Assembly (NCBI RefSeq): GCF_016734815.1
Contig: NZ_JAERQF010000001.1
Location: forward strand, 124,001 to 188,000
Direction of reading: 5' to 3'
DNA: 64,000 nt
From: Hymenobacter rubidus
GTDB lineage: Bacteria; Bacteroidota; Bacteroidia; Cytophagales; Hymenobacteraceae
Numbering within the stretch: the first letter of the stretch is position 1; every line of letters begins with the position of its first letter. The position numbers and the translations under genes are program-made. The notes below the pieces were generated by a model that was not told where the DNA came from, did not search any database, and saw only the letters and a list, made by a program, of their open reading frames with translations. Shown here in pieces: positions 50,227-59,845 of this stretch.

Positions 50227-50275
50227 TGTTTGGGGCATGGGCTGGGTGCGCTGGCTTGTTTTACTTAGCCGATTG

Positions 50276-50283
50276 TATCTTGC
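50276..50283 (+). promoter_or_regulatory. Possible TATCTTGC promoter box of the SpoIIE gene
   Basis: TATCTTGC at 50276-50283, with TTG about 17 bases upstream. It is a weaker match to TAnnTTTG. Confidence 0.4.
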
Positions 50284-50349
50284 AAACCAGTTGGTAGCCG
50301 TCAATCGTGCGGCGGGCTGGTACGCTTGTGTTATTCCTGGTTTCTGTCT

Positions 50350-52452
50350 GTGCCTCAACGCTTACTCTCATTTCTGCTGCCGCTTAGCCTGCTTAGTTGG
50401 GTGCTGCTGCTGCTTAGCGCGCTGAGCCATTCGGGCGCAGGGCCGTGGCTGGGTAGCTGGCCGGAGTGGAGCACCCAACTGACCCAGGGCCTTTTTGTGT
50501 TGGGTATTTTTCTGTACTACCGCTACAAGGCCTCGCCCTTGCAGGGCCAGGCGTTTGTGGAGTTGTTGCGCCGGCTGGTGCTGGTGCCCGGCTTGCTGGC
50601 CGTGGCATGCGTGTGCCTGCACCTGCTGGAGCGGCTGGCCAAGAACGAGCCAGTTTTCAGCAACAACGGCTTATTCTTCACCAGCATCTACACCCTCAAT
50701 CTCGGGCTGTTCGTCATTTTCCTGGCCCGAACCAACTACGCGTGGCGGGCGCTGGTCCTGTTTCGCTCCACGCCCCGGCTGCAACGCGAGTGGACCATCT
50801 TTGAAGTGCTCCTAGGCGCTACGCTTCTGCTCCGCCTCGTGGGCATTAACCCGCCTACTTACGTGGGCATTCCCCTGGTGGCGGGGCTGGGCCTGTTCGG
50901 GGTGTACCTCAGCGGCCACCAGAAATGGGTGGCTTACCTGAGCCAACGCGACAAATGGCGGGCCGTGCTCTACCAGGCAGCGCTGCTGGGGGGCGTGCTG
51001 GTGTTTGTGCAGTACTTCCGCATTACGCAGGTCGACCCGCAACTGATTGCTCCGCAGCCGCAGTATGCCTTTCTGCTGCTCACGGCCTTTTTCTCGGCCT
51101 TCTATGCCCTGATGGGCCTGCTGGTGACGTTCTTTAACCTGCCCATTGCCGACATCATTGAGCAGCGGCGGAACGAGATTTTGCGCCTTCAGCGCCTCAC
51201 CCAAATCATTCAGCGAGGCCAAACCACGGCTGAGGTGTACCGTATTTTGCTCGAATCGGCGGTGCAAACGGTGCAGGCCGACGCGGCCTGGCTCGACCTC
51301 GACCCCAGCCATACCACTCCCGAAAACGTCGAACCGACGCTGTATTTCAACTTAGACCCCGACAAGGCCAACGCCCTGCGGGCCCGCCTCAAAGGCCATG
51401 ACCTGCCCGAAGGCGAGTTCATTACCAACGATTTGAATTTCCGGGTTGGGTTCGAAGGAGTGCCCCAGCGTTTCCGCTCGTTGCTGCAGCTGCCCTTGCG
51501 GGGCCTGCACTTCAACTACGGGATGCTCTACCTGCTCAAACTGGAGCCTCACACCTTCGACCGCGAGGACCTGAGCATTCTGCAAACCTTCACCAGCCAG
51601 GCGGTGCTCAGCATCGAAAACCTGGAGCTGGTGAGTACCTCCCTCGAAAATCAGCGCACGCAGGAGGAGTTGAAAATCTCCTTCCAGGTGCAGGACAGCC
51701 TGATTCCAAAAAACCTGCCGACGGATAACTGGTTCGAAATCAGCTCGCACTCGCTGGCGGCCAAGGAAGTAGGCGGCGACTTCTACGACTTCCTGCACCT
51801 GCCCGGCCGGCGCCTGGCCGTCATCATCGGCGACGTGAGCGGCAAGGGCGTGACCGCCGCCTTCCACATGGCCCAGATGAAAGGCATTTTCCACTCGCTG
51901 ATGCAGGAAAATCCGCTGGCCAAAAACGAGCGGGACAAATTTCCGGTGCCCAGCAAGTTCATGGCGCAAGCCAATACGGCCCTTTGCCACTGCCTAGAAC
52001 GGTCTTCGTTCATCACCTCCTCGCTCTACATCATTGATTACGAGCAGGGGGGCTTTGTGTTTGCACGCGCCGGACACTGCCACACGCTGTATTACCACGC
52101 CTTGCGCGAGGAAGTATTCTACTTCGATTCGGCCGGTCTGGGGCTCGGCATTATCCGCAACGAGACCTACGAGAAGCACATCAAGAACCAGTTCTACGAC
52201 TACAGCCCCGGCGACGTGATGGTGATTTACACCGACGGCATCGTGGAGGCCCGCGGCGGCAGCGGAACCGACGAATACGGCGAGGACCGCCTCAAGCTGC
52301 GCCTCGAAGAAAGTTATTTCCAGGACGCCGAGCACATCAAAAACTTCATTCTGGACGACCTCAACCGCTTTACCCACGGCTTCCCCATTCACGACGACCA
52401 AACCCTGCTCGTCATTAAATTCAAGTCCGCTCAACCCCCACCATTGGCCTGA
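50350..52452 (+). CDS. Membrane-bound SpoIIE-type PP2C phosphatase (RsbU-like)
   Basis: From GTG 50350 the protein has 700 residues (a TTG at 50326 would add eight). It starts with a membrane region of about seven helices (LLSFLLPLSLLSWVLLLLSAL, then LYYRYK and further segments to about residue 255). A helical linker (ADIIEQRRNEILRLQRLTQII) leads to a GAF-like domain (about 290-420) and the C-terminal SpoIIE phosphatase (SLAAKEVGGDFYDF, VIIGDVSGKGVTAAFHMA, MVIYTDGIVEARGG). Such phosphatases dephosphorylate a STAS anti-anti-sigma protein; the next gene encodes one. Signal sensing by the membrane part is inferred. Confidence 0.9.
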   Translation: MPQRLLSFLLPLSLLSWVLLLLSALSHSGAGPWLGSWPEWSTQLTQGLFVLGIFLYYRYKASPLQGQAFVELLRRLVLVPGLLAVACVCLHLLERLAKNEPVFSNNGLFFTSIYTLNLGLFVIFLARTNYAWRALVLFRSTPRLQREWTIFEVLLGATLLLRLVGINPPTYVGIPLVAGLGLFGVYLSGHQKWVAYLSQRDKWRAVLYQAALLGGVLVFVQYFRITQVDPQLIAPQPQYAFLLLTAFFSAFYALMGLLVTFFNLPIADIIEQRRNEILRLQRLTQIIQRGQTTAEVYRILLESAVQTVQADAAWLDLDPSHTTPENVEPTLYFNLDPDKANALRARLKGHDLPEGEFITNDLNFRVGFEGVPQRFRSLLQLPLRGLHFNYGMLYLLKLEPHTFDREDLSILQTFTSQAVLSIENLELVSTSLENQRTQEELKISFQVQDSLIPKNLPTDNWFEISSHSLAAKEVGGDFYDFLHLPGRRLAVIIGDVSGKGVTAAFHMAQMKGIFHSLMQENPLAKNERDKFPVPSKFMAQANTALCHCLERSSFITSSLYIIDYEQGGFVFARAGHCHTLYYHALREEVFYFDSAGLGLGIIRNETYEKHIKNQFYDYSPGDVMVIYTDGIVEARGGSGTDEYGEDRLKLRLEESYFQDAEHIKNFILDDLNRFTHGFPIHDDQTLLVIKFKSAQPPPLA

Positions 52453-52467
52453 CGTATCGCCCTCACT

Positions 52468-52797
52468 ATGAAAGTTACTGCTCAACCCTCCGCCGATACC
52501 CTCACCCTCCAGCTGGACGGTGAACTGGACGCCAGCTCCGCCATTGTGCTTGATACTGAACTGGCCAAGCCCGATATTCTAAACTACCGCAAGGTACTGA
52601 TTGACTGCGCCAAGCTTAGCTATATTTCATCCGCCGGCCTGGGCGTTTTCATCTCGCACCTCCAGCGTTTTCAGGATGCCAATGTGAAGCTGGTTTTCTT
52701 CAATATGCAGGAAAAGGTGTTCAACGTGTTTGAAATCCTGGGCCTGGACGCGCTGATGACCATTGTGCCCAGCGTGGCCGAAGCCGAAGCTGCCTAA
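52468..52797 (+). CDS. STAS-domain anti-sigma factor antagonist (RsbV-like)
   Basis: The 109-residue protein is a single STAS domain: LDGELDASSAIVLDTEL, then VLIDCAKLSYISSAGLGVF, with Ser55 in the phosphorylation loop (ISSAGLG). In the known partner-switching scheme, the unphosphorylated form binds the anti-sigma kinase. It starts 15 bases after the phosphatase gene and is followed by the kinase gene, with a repeat between. The output sigma factor in Bacteroidota is not known. Confidence 0.92.
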   Translation: MKVTAQPSADTLTLQLDGELDASSAIVLDTELAKPDILNYRKVLIDCAKLSYISSAGLGVFISHLQRFQDANVKLVFFNMQEKVFNVFEILGLDALMTIVPSVAEAEAA

Positions 52798-52801
52798 AAC
52801 A

Positions 52802-52898
52802 GGTTTTGAGTGTTGAGGGTTGAATGTTGAGTTAATGGGGCTTTGGCCCATGCTCTGCGTAACCAGTCATTCAACATTCAGCCCTCAACATTCAACCC
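52802..52898. repeat. Inverted repeat of the GTTGAGGGTTGAATGTTGAG type
   Basis: The arms 52802-52838 and 52863-52898 are imperfect complements (for example GTTGAGGGTTGAATGTTGAG against CATTCAACATTCAGCCCTCAAC). The wording is shared with the hairpin at 36248-36330. It lies between two genes of the partner-switching module. Confidence 0.8.
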
Positions 52899-52905
52899 TT
52901 CCAAC

Positions 52906-53319
52906 GTGAAGTCCATCCTCCGCATTGCCTGTTCACGCGTTCACCTCCAGCAGGTGCGTGACTTCGTGCGGGAATACCTCAGCAGCCGGCAGCTGCCCGA
53001 CATCACCGTAAACCAGGTGGTGCTGGCCGTAGACGAGGTGGTGGCCAACTTCATTATCCATGCCAACGGCGAGGACGAAAGCCAGTTTCTGGACCTCCAA
53101 CTCACCCTGGACGGCCACAACTTGAACGTGGAAATCACCGACAACGGCGATACGATTTTCCTCCCCGCCCCCCACCAGAACCCCGACTTGCGCGCCTACA
53201 TCCGCCAAGGCCGCAAAGGCGGCATGGGCATGACCCTGGTGAACCGGCTCATGGACCGGGTTGAGTTTTTCACCCGTGAAAACCACACGGTGTGCCACCT
53301 GAGCAAAACGCTGGCTTAG
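52906..53319 (+). CDS. HATPase anti-sigma kinase (RsbW/SpoIIAB-like)
   Basis: From GTG 52906 the protein has 137 residues. It has the GHKL ATP-binding motifs: AVDEVVANFIIHA (Glu44 and Asn48 of the N box), VEITDNGDTI (Asp79 and Gly81) and a glycine-rich GRKGGMGMTLV lid. It would phosphorylate the STAS protein and sequester a target, by analogy with RsbW. An upstream ATG at 52843 lies in the repeat and is rejected. The gene completes a phosphatase/STAS/kinase trio. Confidence 0.9.
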   Translation: MKSILRIACSRVHLQQVRDFVREYLSSRQLPDITVNQVVLAVDEVVANFIIHANGEDESQFLDLQLTLDGHNLNVEITDNGDTIFLPAPHQNPDLRAYIRQGRKGGMGMTLVNRLMDRVEFFTRENHTVCHLSKTLA

Positions 53320-53350
53320 TTGCGTTAGCTGGGCCGGTATAGCGAAGCAG

Positions 53351-53382
53351 AACGTCGTGCCGCCCCCGCGCAGCATGGCGTT
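53351..53382. repeat. Short hairpin, possible internally deleted copy of family 1
   Basis: AACGTCGTGC (53351-53360) pairs with GCATGGCGTT (53373-53382) with two mismatches, followed by a run of T. The outer ten bases match the ends of family-1 copy 7 (AACGTCATGC). It may be a decayed copy that lost the inner stem, and can act as a terminator for the HATPase gene. Confidence 0.55.
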
Positions 53383-53527
53383 TTTTTTTGCGCGCTCAGG
53401 TAACGGATGCGGCTGGTCAATCTTTTGCACCATTTCCCCCCGGAAATTAGTTAATTTCGCACTGGTAATTTTATGCCCGCGCCCCAGGCTTCATTCTGGC
53501 CGGTGCAATCGACTCCTATTTTTTTAT

Positions 53528-55846
53528 ATGCACAAACGCATTCTGTACGCCGGCGCCGCCGTCGTTACGCTGCTGGCTGGCTGCCAGGCTTCTAAACCAG
53601 CCGCTTCGGTCCCCACGGCCGCTCCCACCACCGGCCCGGCCGTCGAGACGCTGGGCAACTACCCGGTACCGGCCAATGAGTTTGCCTACGTGTACCGCAA
53701 AAACAATGGCTCGGCCCCCGACTACGGCACCCGCCAAAGCGTGACCGACTACTTGGATTTGTACACCAACTTCCGCCTTAAAGTGCTGGAAGCTGAACAA
53801 AAAGGGCTGGATACCACCCAGGCCTTCAAGCGCGAGCTGGACGGCTACCGCCAGCAGCTGGCCCAGCCCTACCTCACTGAAAAGAGCGTGACCGACCAGC
53901 TGGTGCGCGAGGCCTACGACCGCATGGCGCAGGAGGTAAACGCCTCGCACATCCTGGTGCGGGTGACGCCCGACGCCACCCCGCAGGATACCCTCATCGC
54001 CTACAAGAAAATTTCGGCCATCCGCCAGCGGGCCCTGGCGGGCGAAGACTTTGCCCAGTTGGCCCGTACCGAGAGCGAAGACCCCTCGGCCAAGGAAAAC
54101 GCCGGCAAGCTTGGCTACTTCACGGCCATGCAGATGGTGTACCCGTTCGAGTCGGCCGCTTATAAAACGCCGGTGGGCCAGATTTCGCAGCCCATTCGCA
54201 CGCGCTTTGGCTACCACCTGATTAAGGTGAACGACAAGCGGGCCGCGCAGGGCGAAATCAAGGTAGCCCACCTCATGATTCGGATGAATGCCAACGCCGC
54301 CAAGGCCGACTCGCTCACCGCCAAGAAGAAGATTGATGAGCTGTACAGCCGCCTGAAGAAAGGCGAGAACTGGGACAAGCTCGTGGCCCAGTTCTCGGAA
54401 GATGCCGGCTCGGCGGCTAATGGCGGCGAGCTGCCGCCCTTCGGCACCGGCCGCATGATTCCTTCCTTCGAGGAAGTGGCCTTCAAGCTGCAAAAGCCCG
54501 GCGAAATTGCGCCGCCAGTGCAGACGCCCTACGGCTGGCACATCATCAAGCTGATTGAGCGCCAGCCGCTGGCCAAGTTCGCCGACCTGGAATCGAGCCT
54601 GAAAAGCAAGGTGGCCAAAGACTCCCGCTCGGAGCTCAACAAAGCCGCTTTCCTGAAGCGCGTGCGCCAGGAAGACCAGTTTACGGAAGTAGCCGCCGCC
54701 AAAACCTACGCCTTCAGCAAAGCTGATACGGCGCTGGTAGCCGGCCGCTACAAATACACCGCGCCCGCTGCCCCCATAAAAGCCGCCAAGGGCGCCGCTA
54801 CCGACAACTCCACCCTGTTCAGCATCAAAGGCAAGCCGTACTTGGTAAAGGATTTCCTGACCTACGTGCAGCAGAACCAGAAGCCGCGCACAGGCGCGCA
54901 GCCGAGCTTTGCCATGCAGCAGCTCTACGACCAGTACGTGGAGCAGTCGCTCACGGAATTTGAGAAAAACAGCCTCGACACCAAGTACGAGGATTACCGC
55001 ATGCTGGTGAAGGAATACCGCGACGGCATTCTGCTCTTCCAGCTGATGGACGAGAAAGTGTGGAGCAAAGCCATTGAAGACACCGTGGGCCTGAAGAAAT
55101 TCTTTGCCGACAACCAGGCCAAGTACCAGTGGGACCAGCGCGTGCAAGGCACCGTGGTGAGCGCTGCCACGCCGGCTCTGTTGGCCCGCGTGCAGAAAGA
55201 GCTGAAAACCAGCCGCTTCCCAGTAACTAAAAATATTCAGAAAACGGTAGCTTTTCGCCCCGGTACCGTTGTGTTGACCAAGCCCGGCGTGATGGCCCTG
55301 GACGAGCTGGCCAAGCGCATGATGCAGGACACCCTGACGCAGATTACCCTCACGGGCCGCGTAAAAAAAGGGGAAAAAGCCAGCCTGGCCAACGCTCGTG
55401 CCGATAGCGCCGTGCGCGGCCTACGCCGCCGGGGCGTGCCGACGCGCCGCATTCATAAAGCCGTGCAAACGGCGGCTACGGCCGATGGCGGCGCCCAGAT
55501 TGCCCTGGTAACCAGCAACCCCGCCGCGCTGGAAACGGAGCTGAATGAACAAAACCCGCTGTCGGTGCAAATCAGCCAGCGCATTTTCCAGAAGGGCGAC
55601 AACAAGGTGATGGACGAGCTGATGAGCAAAGGCCCCGGCACCTACAACGTGCAGAAGGACGGCCGCTACTACGCCGTAACCATCGATAAAACGATACCTG
55701 CCGGCCCCAAAACATTGGCTGAAGCCCGCGGCCAGGCCACTTCTGACTACCAGACCTACCTGGAGAAAGAGTGGATTAGCCAGATGCGCGCCGCCCGTCC
55801 GGTGAAAGTGAACGAGACCGAGCTGAACAAGCTGGTAACGAAGTAG
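53528..55846 (+). CDS. Lipoprotein with two parvulin (PpiC) domains
   Basis: The 772-residue protein has a lipobox LLAGC with Cys19. A helical N-terminal region is followed by two tandem parvulin-type prolyl isomerase domains: the first with VNASHILVRV (about residue 140) and FGYHLIKVNDK, the second with KVAHLMIRMN (about 252) and YGWHIIKLIERQ. A long C-terminal region ends with further helical segments. It would help fold outer-membrane and secreted proteins in the periplasm. ATG 53528 is chosen at the lipoprotein signal. It is followed by the SurA-like gene. Confidence 0.9.
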   Translation: MHKRILYAGAAVVTLLAGCQASKPAASVPTAAPTTGPAVETLGNYPVPANEFAYVYRKNNGSAPDYGTRQSVTDYLDLYTNFRLKVLEAEQKGLDTTQAFKRELDGYRQQLAQPYLTEKSVTDQLVREAYDRMAQEVNASHILVRVTPDATPQDTLIAYKKISAIRQRALAGEDFAQLARTESEDPSAKENAGKLGYFTAMQMVYPFESAAYKTPVGQISQPIRTRFGYHLIKVNDKRAAQGEIKVAHLMIRMNANAAKADSLTAKKKIDELYSRLKKGENWDKLVAQFSEDAGSAANGGELPPFGTGRMIPSFEEVAFKLQKPGEIAPPVQTPYGWHIIKLIERQPLAKFADLESSLKSKVAKDSRSELNKAAFLKRVRQEDQFTEVAAAKTYAFSKADTALVAGRYKYTAPAAPIKAAKGAATDNSTLFSIKGKPYLVKDFLTYVQQNQKPRTGAQPSFAMQQLYDQYVEQSLTEFEKNSLDTKYEDYRMLVKEYRDGILLFQLMDEKVWSKAIEDTVGLKKFFADNQAKYQWDQRVQGTVVSAATPALLARVQKELKTSRFPVTKNIQKTVAFRPGTVVLTKPGVMALDELAKRMMQDTLTQITLTGRVKKGEKASLANARADSAVRGLRRRGVPTRRIHKAVQTAATADGGAQIALVTSNPAALETELNEQNPLSVQISQRIFQKGDNKVMDELMSKGPGTYNVQKDGRYYAVTIDKTIPAGPKTLAEARGQATSDYQTYLEKEWISQMRAARPVKVNETELNKLVTK

Positions 55847-55852
55847 CTTTTT

Positions 55853-55915
55853 AATGAGGAATGAAGAATTATCCAGCGACAATTCCTCATTGCTCATTCT
55901 TCATTGAGCGCAGCG
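55853..55915. repeat. Inverted repeat of the AATGAGGAATGAAGAAT type
   Basis: AATGAGGAAT (55853-55862) pairs with ATTCCTCATT (55882-55891), followed by CTCATTCTTCATTGAGCGCAG. That tail recurs before udk (about 4745-4775). It lies between the two parvulin genes. Confidence 0.75.
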
Positions 55916-56060
55916 TACTGGCTGCAACCATCTATGCGCGGCCGGGCTCCTTGTTTTTGTCCGCCAACGGATTTATCGTGAAATTTGTCGGTGCGTTTGC
56001 GTGTTAGCTGCCAACGCACCAAGCCCCGGCACTTGCCCGACGGGCTTTAATTATTCCCCT

Positions 56061-57452
56061 ATGCTTGTTAAAGTGAATCGCGCCGCAGCGTTGGCCCTGC
56101 TTACGCTGCTGCTGTTACTGGGCTTTGCGCCTGCCTCCCAGGCCCAACTGGGCATCAGCCGGCCCAAGGGCCAGCAACTGCTCGACGGCATTGTGGTGAA
56201 AGTAGACAACCAGATTGTGCTGCGCTCCGACGTGGAGCTGATTTATGCCCAGGAGACGGCCCGCGCCGCCGGCAAGCCCCTGCCGCCGGACCTGAAGTGC
56301 AAAATTCTGCAAAGCCTGGTGCTGAACAAGCTGATGCTGGCCCGTGCTGAAGTGGACTCCGTGACGGTGGAAGACAAGCAGGTGAACAGCGAAGTGGACC
56401 GCCGCATGGCCTACTTCGTGCAGCAGATTGGCTCCGAAAAGCGCCTGGAAGAGCAGTACGGCAAGTCCATCAAGGTGCTGAAAGACGACCTGCGGCCCCA
56501 GATTAAGGAGCAACTCACGCAGCAGAAGATGCAGGAAACCATCACGGGCAAGGTGGCCGTGACGCCGCGCGAGGTGGCCCAGTACTTCAGCAAAGTACCC
56601 AAGGACAGTCTGCCGTATTTCAGCACCGAAGTGGAAGTAGGCCAGATTGTGATTCCGGCCCAGGTGAATGAAAAAGCCAAGCAGGCCGCCATTGCCAAGC
56701 TCAACGACATTCGGGCCCAGGTGCTGGCCGGGGCCGACTTTGCCACGCTGGCCAAGGAATTCTCCCAAGACCCTGGCTCGGCCAAGGAGGGCGGCTACCT
56801 GGGCTTCTTCAAGCGGGGCGAGCTGGTGCCGGAATACGAAGCCGCTTCGATGAAGCTGGAGCCCGGCCAGATGTCGCCGGTGGTGCAGTCGCAGTTCGGC
56901 TTCCACCTCATTCAGTTCATTGAGCGCAAAGGCAATACGTATTCGACCCGGCACATCTTGCTCAAGCCCGAAACCGGGGCGGCCGATGCCGGGGCGTCGG
57001 CCCAGTTGCTCACCAAGCTCCGCCGTCAAATCCTGTCGGACAGCATCAGCTTTGCCAAAGCGGCTAAAGACAATTCTTCGGATAAGCAGAGCAGCTCCAA
57101 CGGCGGCCTGCTGCAAAACCGCCAGGACGGCAGCTCCCGTCTGCCGCTCGACAAGCTCGACCCGGCCATCTTCTTTACCATCGATACCATGAAGGTGGGC
57201 CACATTACTCCACCCCTGCCCTACCGCACCGACGACGGCAAAGATGCCATGCGCATACTGTGGCTGAAATCGAACACCCCGCCCCACCAGGCCAACCTGC
57301 AGGACGACTACCAGAAAATTGCCGCGGCGGCCCTGAGCGAAAAAAAGAACAAGGCGCTGGATGAGTGGTTCCTGAAAAACCGGGGCACCGTGTACCTGGA
57401 AATTGCGCCGGAATATGCCCAGTGTAAAGTGCTGGACGTGGCGGAACGATGA
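56061..57452 (+). CDS. SurA-like periplasmic chaperone and parvulin prolyl isomerase
   Basis: The 464-residue protein has a signal peptide ending SQAQ (about residue 29). A SurA-type N-terminal domain follows (LLDGIVVKVDNQIVLRSDVELIYAQE, near residue 38), then two parvulin regions (VEVGQIVIPA to FGFHLIQFIERKG, then RHILLKPETGAAD). It is expected to guide outer-membrane proteins to the Bam complex. ATG 56061 fits the signal peptide. Together with the preceding lipoprotein it forms a two-chaperone set. I avoid the symbol surA because two similar proteins are present. Confidence 0.9.
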   Translation: MLVKVNRAAALALLTLLLLLGFAPASQAQLGISRPKGQQLLDGIVVKVDNQIVLRSDVELIYAQETARAAGKPLPPDLKCKILQSLVLNKLMLARAEVDSVTVEDKQVNSEVDRRMAYFVQQIGSEKRLEEQYGKSIKVLKDDLRPQIKEQLTQQKMQETITGKVAVTPREVAQYFSKVPKDSLPYFSTEVEVGQIVIPAQVNEKAKQAAIAKLNDIRAQVLAGADFATLAKEFSQDPGSAKEGGYLGFFKRGELVPEYEAASMKLEPGQMSPVVQSQFGFHLIQFIERKGNTYSTRHILLKPETGAADAGASAQLLTKLRRQILSDSISFAKAAKDNSSDKQSSSNGGLLQNRQDGSSRLPLDKLDPAIFFTIDTMKVGHITPPLPYRTDDGKDAMRILWLKSNTPPHQANLQDDYQKIAAAALSEKKNKALDEWFLKNRGTVYLEIAPEYAQCKVLDVAER

Positions 57453-57471
57453 TGCAAGCGCTGAAAAAGCC

Positions 57472-57571
57472 CGTCATGCCGAGCGTCGCCGAGGCATCTC
57501 GCTCGGTTGACCAACTCCAACGTTTGATTTACTACCCCATGCGAGATGCTTCGGCGACGCTCAGCATGACG
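57472..57571. repeat. Hairpin repeat family 1, copy 9
   Basis: The 31-bp arms 57472-57502 and 57541-57571 match with two mismatches. The core variant is GAGCGTCGCCGAGGCATCTC. It lies between the SurA-like gene and moxR, both on the plus strand. Confidence 0.92.
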
Positions 57572-57585
57572 TTCTAACTTGATAC

Positions 57586-58551
<966 letters not shown>

Positions 58552-58559
58552 AAGACGCC

Positions 58560-58659
58560 TGTCATCCTGAGCGCAGCGAAGGACCTTATCATTGGAGAAC
58601 AGTTTGCAGTAATTACTACTCCAAGCGTGATAAGGTCCTTCGCTGCGCTCAGGATGACA
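58560..58659. repeat. Hairpin repeat family 1, copy 10
   Basis: The arms 58560-58591 and 58628-58659 are perfect 32-bp reverse complements. The core variant is GAGCGCAGCGAAGGACCTT. It lies between moxR and the 58687 gene, both on the plus strand. Confidence 0.93.
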
Positions 58660-58686
58660 AAAGCACTGATAAGACCTCAACACTAC

Positions 58687-59112
58687 ATGGAAGCCCAAGC
58701 CTACTATCAGCAATTTGAGCGCAACGTGCGCATCATCCTCGACGCCCTGGCCGCCGGCCTCGACCTGCGCACCACGGCCCTCGAAACCAGCCTGCCCATT
58801 GAGGTATATGTGTTGTGCGAAGTGCTGAACCAGGGCGCTGGCGAAGATTTCAGCCTCTCGGCTACCGGCGTGGCCCGGCTGGCCGAGTTCCAGCAGCAGT
58901 TTATGAAACACGAAGGCCAGACGCTGGCCGCCATGCAACGGGTGCTGGCTGACAAGCGCGGCACCATGCGCACACCCGAAGGTCGCGTGCTGGTGAAAGA
59001 GATGCTCACCCGTCGCCTCGAATTCTTCAACGAAGCGGCCCGGCAGGTGAACGTGATGCGCACGCAGCAGTCGCTGGGCAGCCCGAGCCAGTACGTGGGC
59101 GTGAACAAATAA
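58687..59112 (+). CDS. Helical protein of unknown function downstream of moxR
   Basis: The 141-residue protein starts with MEAQAYYQQFERNVRIILDALAAG and is mostly helical and charged (LAEFQQQFMKHEGQTLAAMQRVLADKRG). There is no signal or membrane helix. ATG 58687 is chosen because the in-frame upstream start lies in hairpin copy 10. Its place after moxR may be accidental. I do not recognise the family. Confidence 0.7.
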   Translation: MEAQAYYQQFERNVRIILDALAAGLDLRTTALETSLPIEVYVLCEVLNQGAGEDFSLSATGVARLAEFQQQFMKHEGQTLAAMQRVLADKRGTMRTPEGRVLVKEMLTRRLEFFNEAARQVNVMRTQQSLGSPSQYVGVNK

Positions 59113-59114
59113 AT

Positions 59115-59289
59115 CTGAACTGCGGATTTATCGGATTCTGCGGATTGGTCGGATTTTGTGTTTTCGTCCTTACGCATAAAAAGGCTCGCCACGCGGGCCT
59201 TTTTTTCGTTATTGACCCTGCGTTCGCCTTTCTTATTCCCACCCACAAAATCCGGATAATCCGACGAATCCGATAAATCCGCGGTTCAG
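59115..59289. repeat. Long inverted repeat of the CTGAACTGCGGATTT type
   Basis: Arms 59115-59137 and 59267-59289 match with one mismatch and carry the words CGGATTTATCGGATT. They continue inward as degenerate repeats of CGGATT. A terminator (59178-59205) is nested inside. The outer words are shared with the repeat at 14530-14738, including the nested terminator arrangement. Confidence 0.85.
59178..59205 (+). terminator. Terminator after the 58687 gene
   Basis: AAAAAGGC (59178-59185) pairs with GCCTTTTT (59197-59204), with a U tract. Confidence 0.75.
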
Positions 59290-59293
59290 CCCA

Positions 59294-59839
59294 ATGCTTT
59301 CTCGCGTACCGCTCCTGACTGCCCGCCTCTGCTTACGGCCCTACGAGCCCGCCGACGCCGAGGACTTTTTCGCCCTGCTCCACGCCGACCGCGCCCGGTT
59401 TCAGCCCTCGTTTCCCGACCGGCTCCAGGCTGTGCGCTCTGCTGCCGATGCGCGCGTAGCACTGCGCGCTTTCACCGACGACTGGAGCACGGGCCGCTTC
59501 TACGTGTTCGGCATCTGGCACCGGATGCAGGAAACCTACCTAGGCGATATCTGCATCATGCCCCAGCAAAAAGGCCAGGCCGAAATTGGCTACTACCTGG
59601 CTGCCACTGCCGAGGGCCACGGCTACGCCCGCGAGGCGCTGGCGGCCATTGTTGACTTTGGGTTTGGGCCGATGCAACGCCAGCGCCTGCTGGTGCGCTG
59701 CTTCCTGAGCAACGAGCGGGGCCAGGCCGTGGCGCGTGCCATTGGCTTCCGGCCCGAACCGCCGCCCAAGCGCCCGCTCTGGTTCCGCAACTCCGATGCG
59801 ATGAGCCAAATCTGCCGCTTCTGGCTGGAGCGCACGTAG
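59294..59839 (+). CDS. GNAT-family acetyltransferase of the RimJ/RimL type
   Basis: The 181-residue protein begins LTARLCLRPYEPADAEDFFALL, the typical start of RimJ/RimL-type acetyltransferases. It continues with YLGDICIMPQQKGQAEIGYYLAATAEGHGYAREALAAIVDFGF, covering the CoA-binding region, and LLVRCFLSNERGQAVARAIGF. It acetylates an amino group of a protein or small molecule; the substrate is unknown. It converges with the 59846 gene. Confidence 0.9.
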   Translation: MLSRVPLLTARLCLRPYEPADAEDFFALLHADRARFQPSFPDRLQAVRSAADARVALRAFTDDWSTGRFYVFGIWHRMQETYLGDICIMPQQKGQAEIGYYLAATAEGHGYAREALAAIVDFGFGPMQRQRLLVRCFLSNERGQAVARAIGFRPEPPPKRPLWFRNSDAMSQICRFWLERT

Positions 59840-59845
59840 CGCCTG

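Noticed and set aside
53516..55147. A 543-codon open frame opposite the parvulin lipoprotein gene
   Set aside because: Shadow of a well-supported gene; no recognisable motif or signal.
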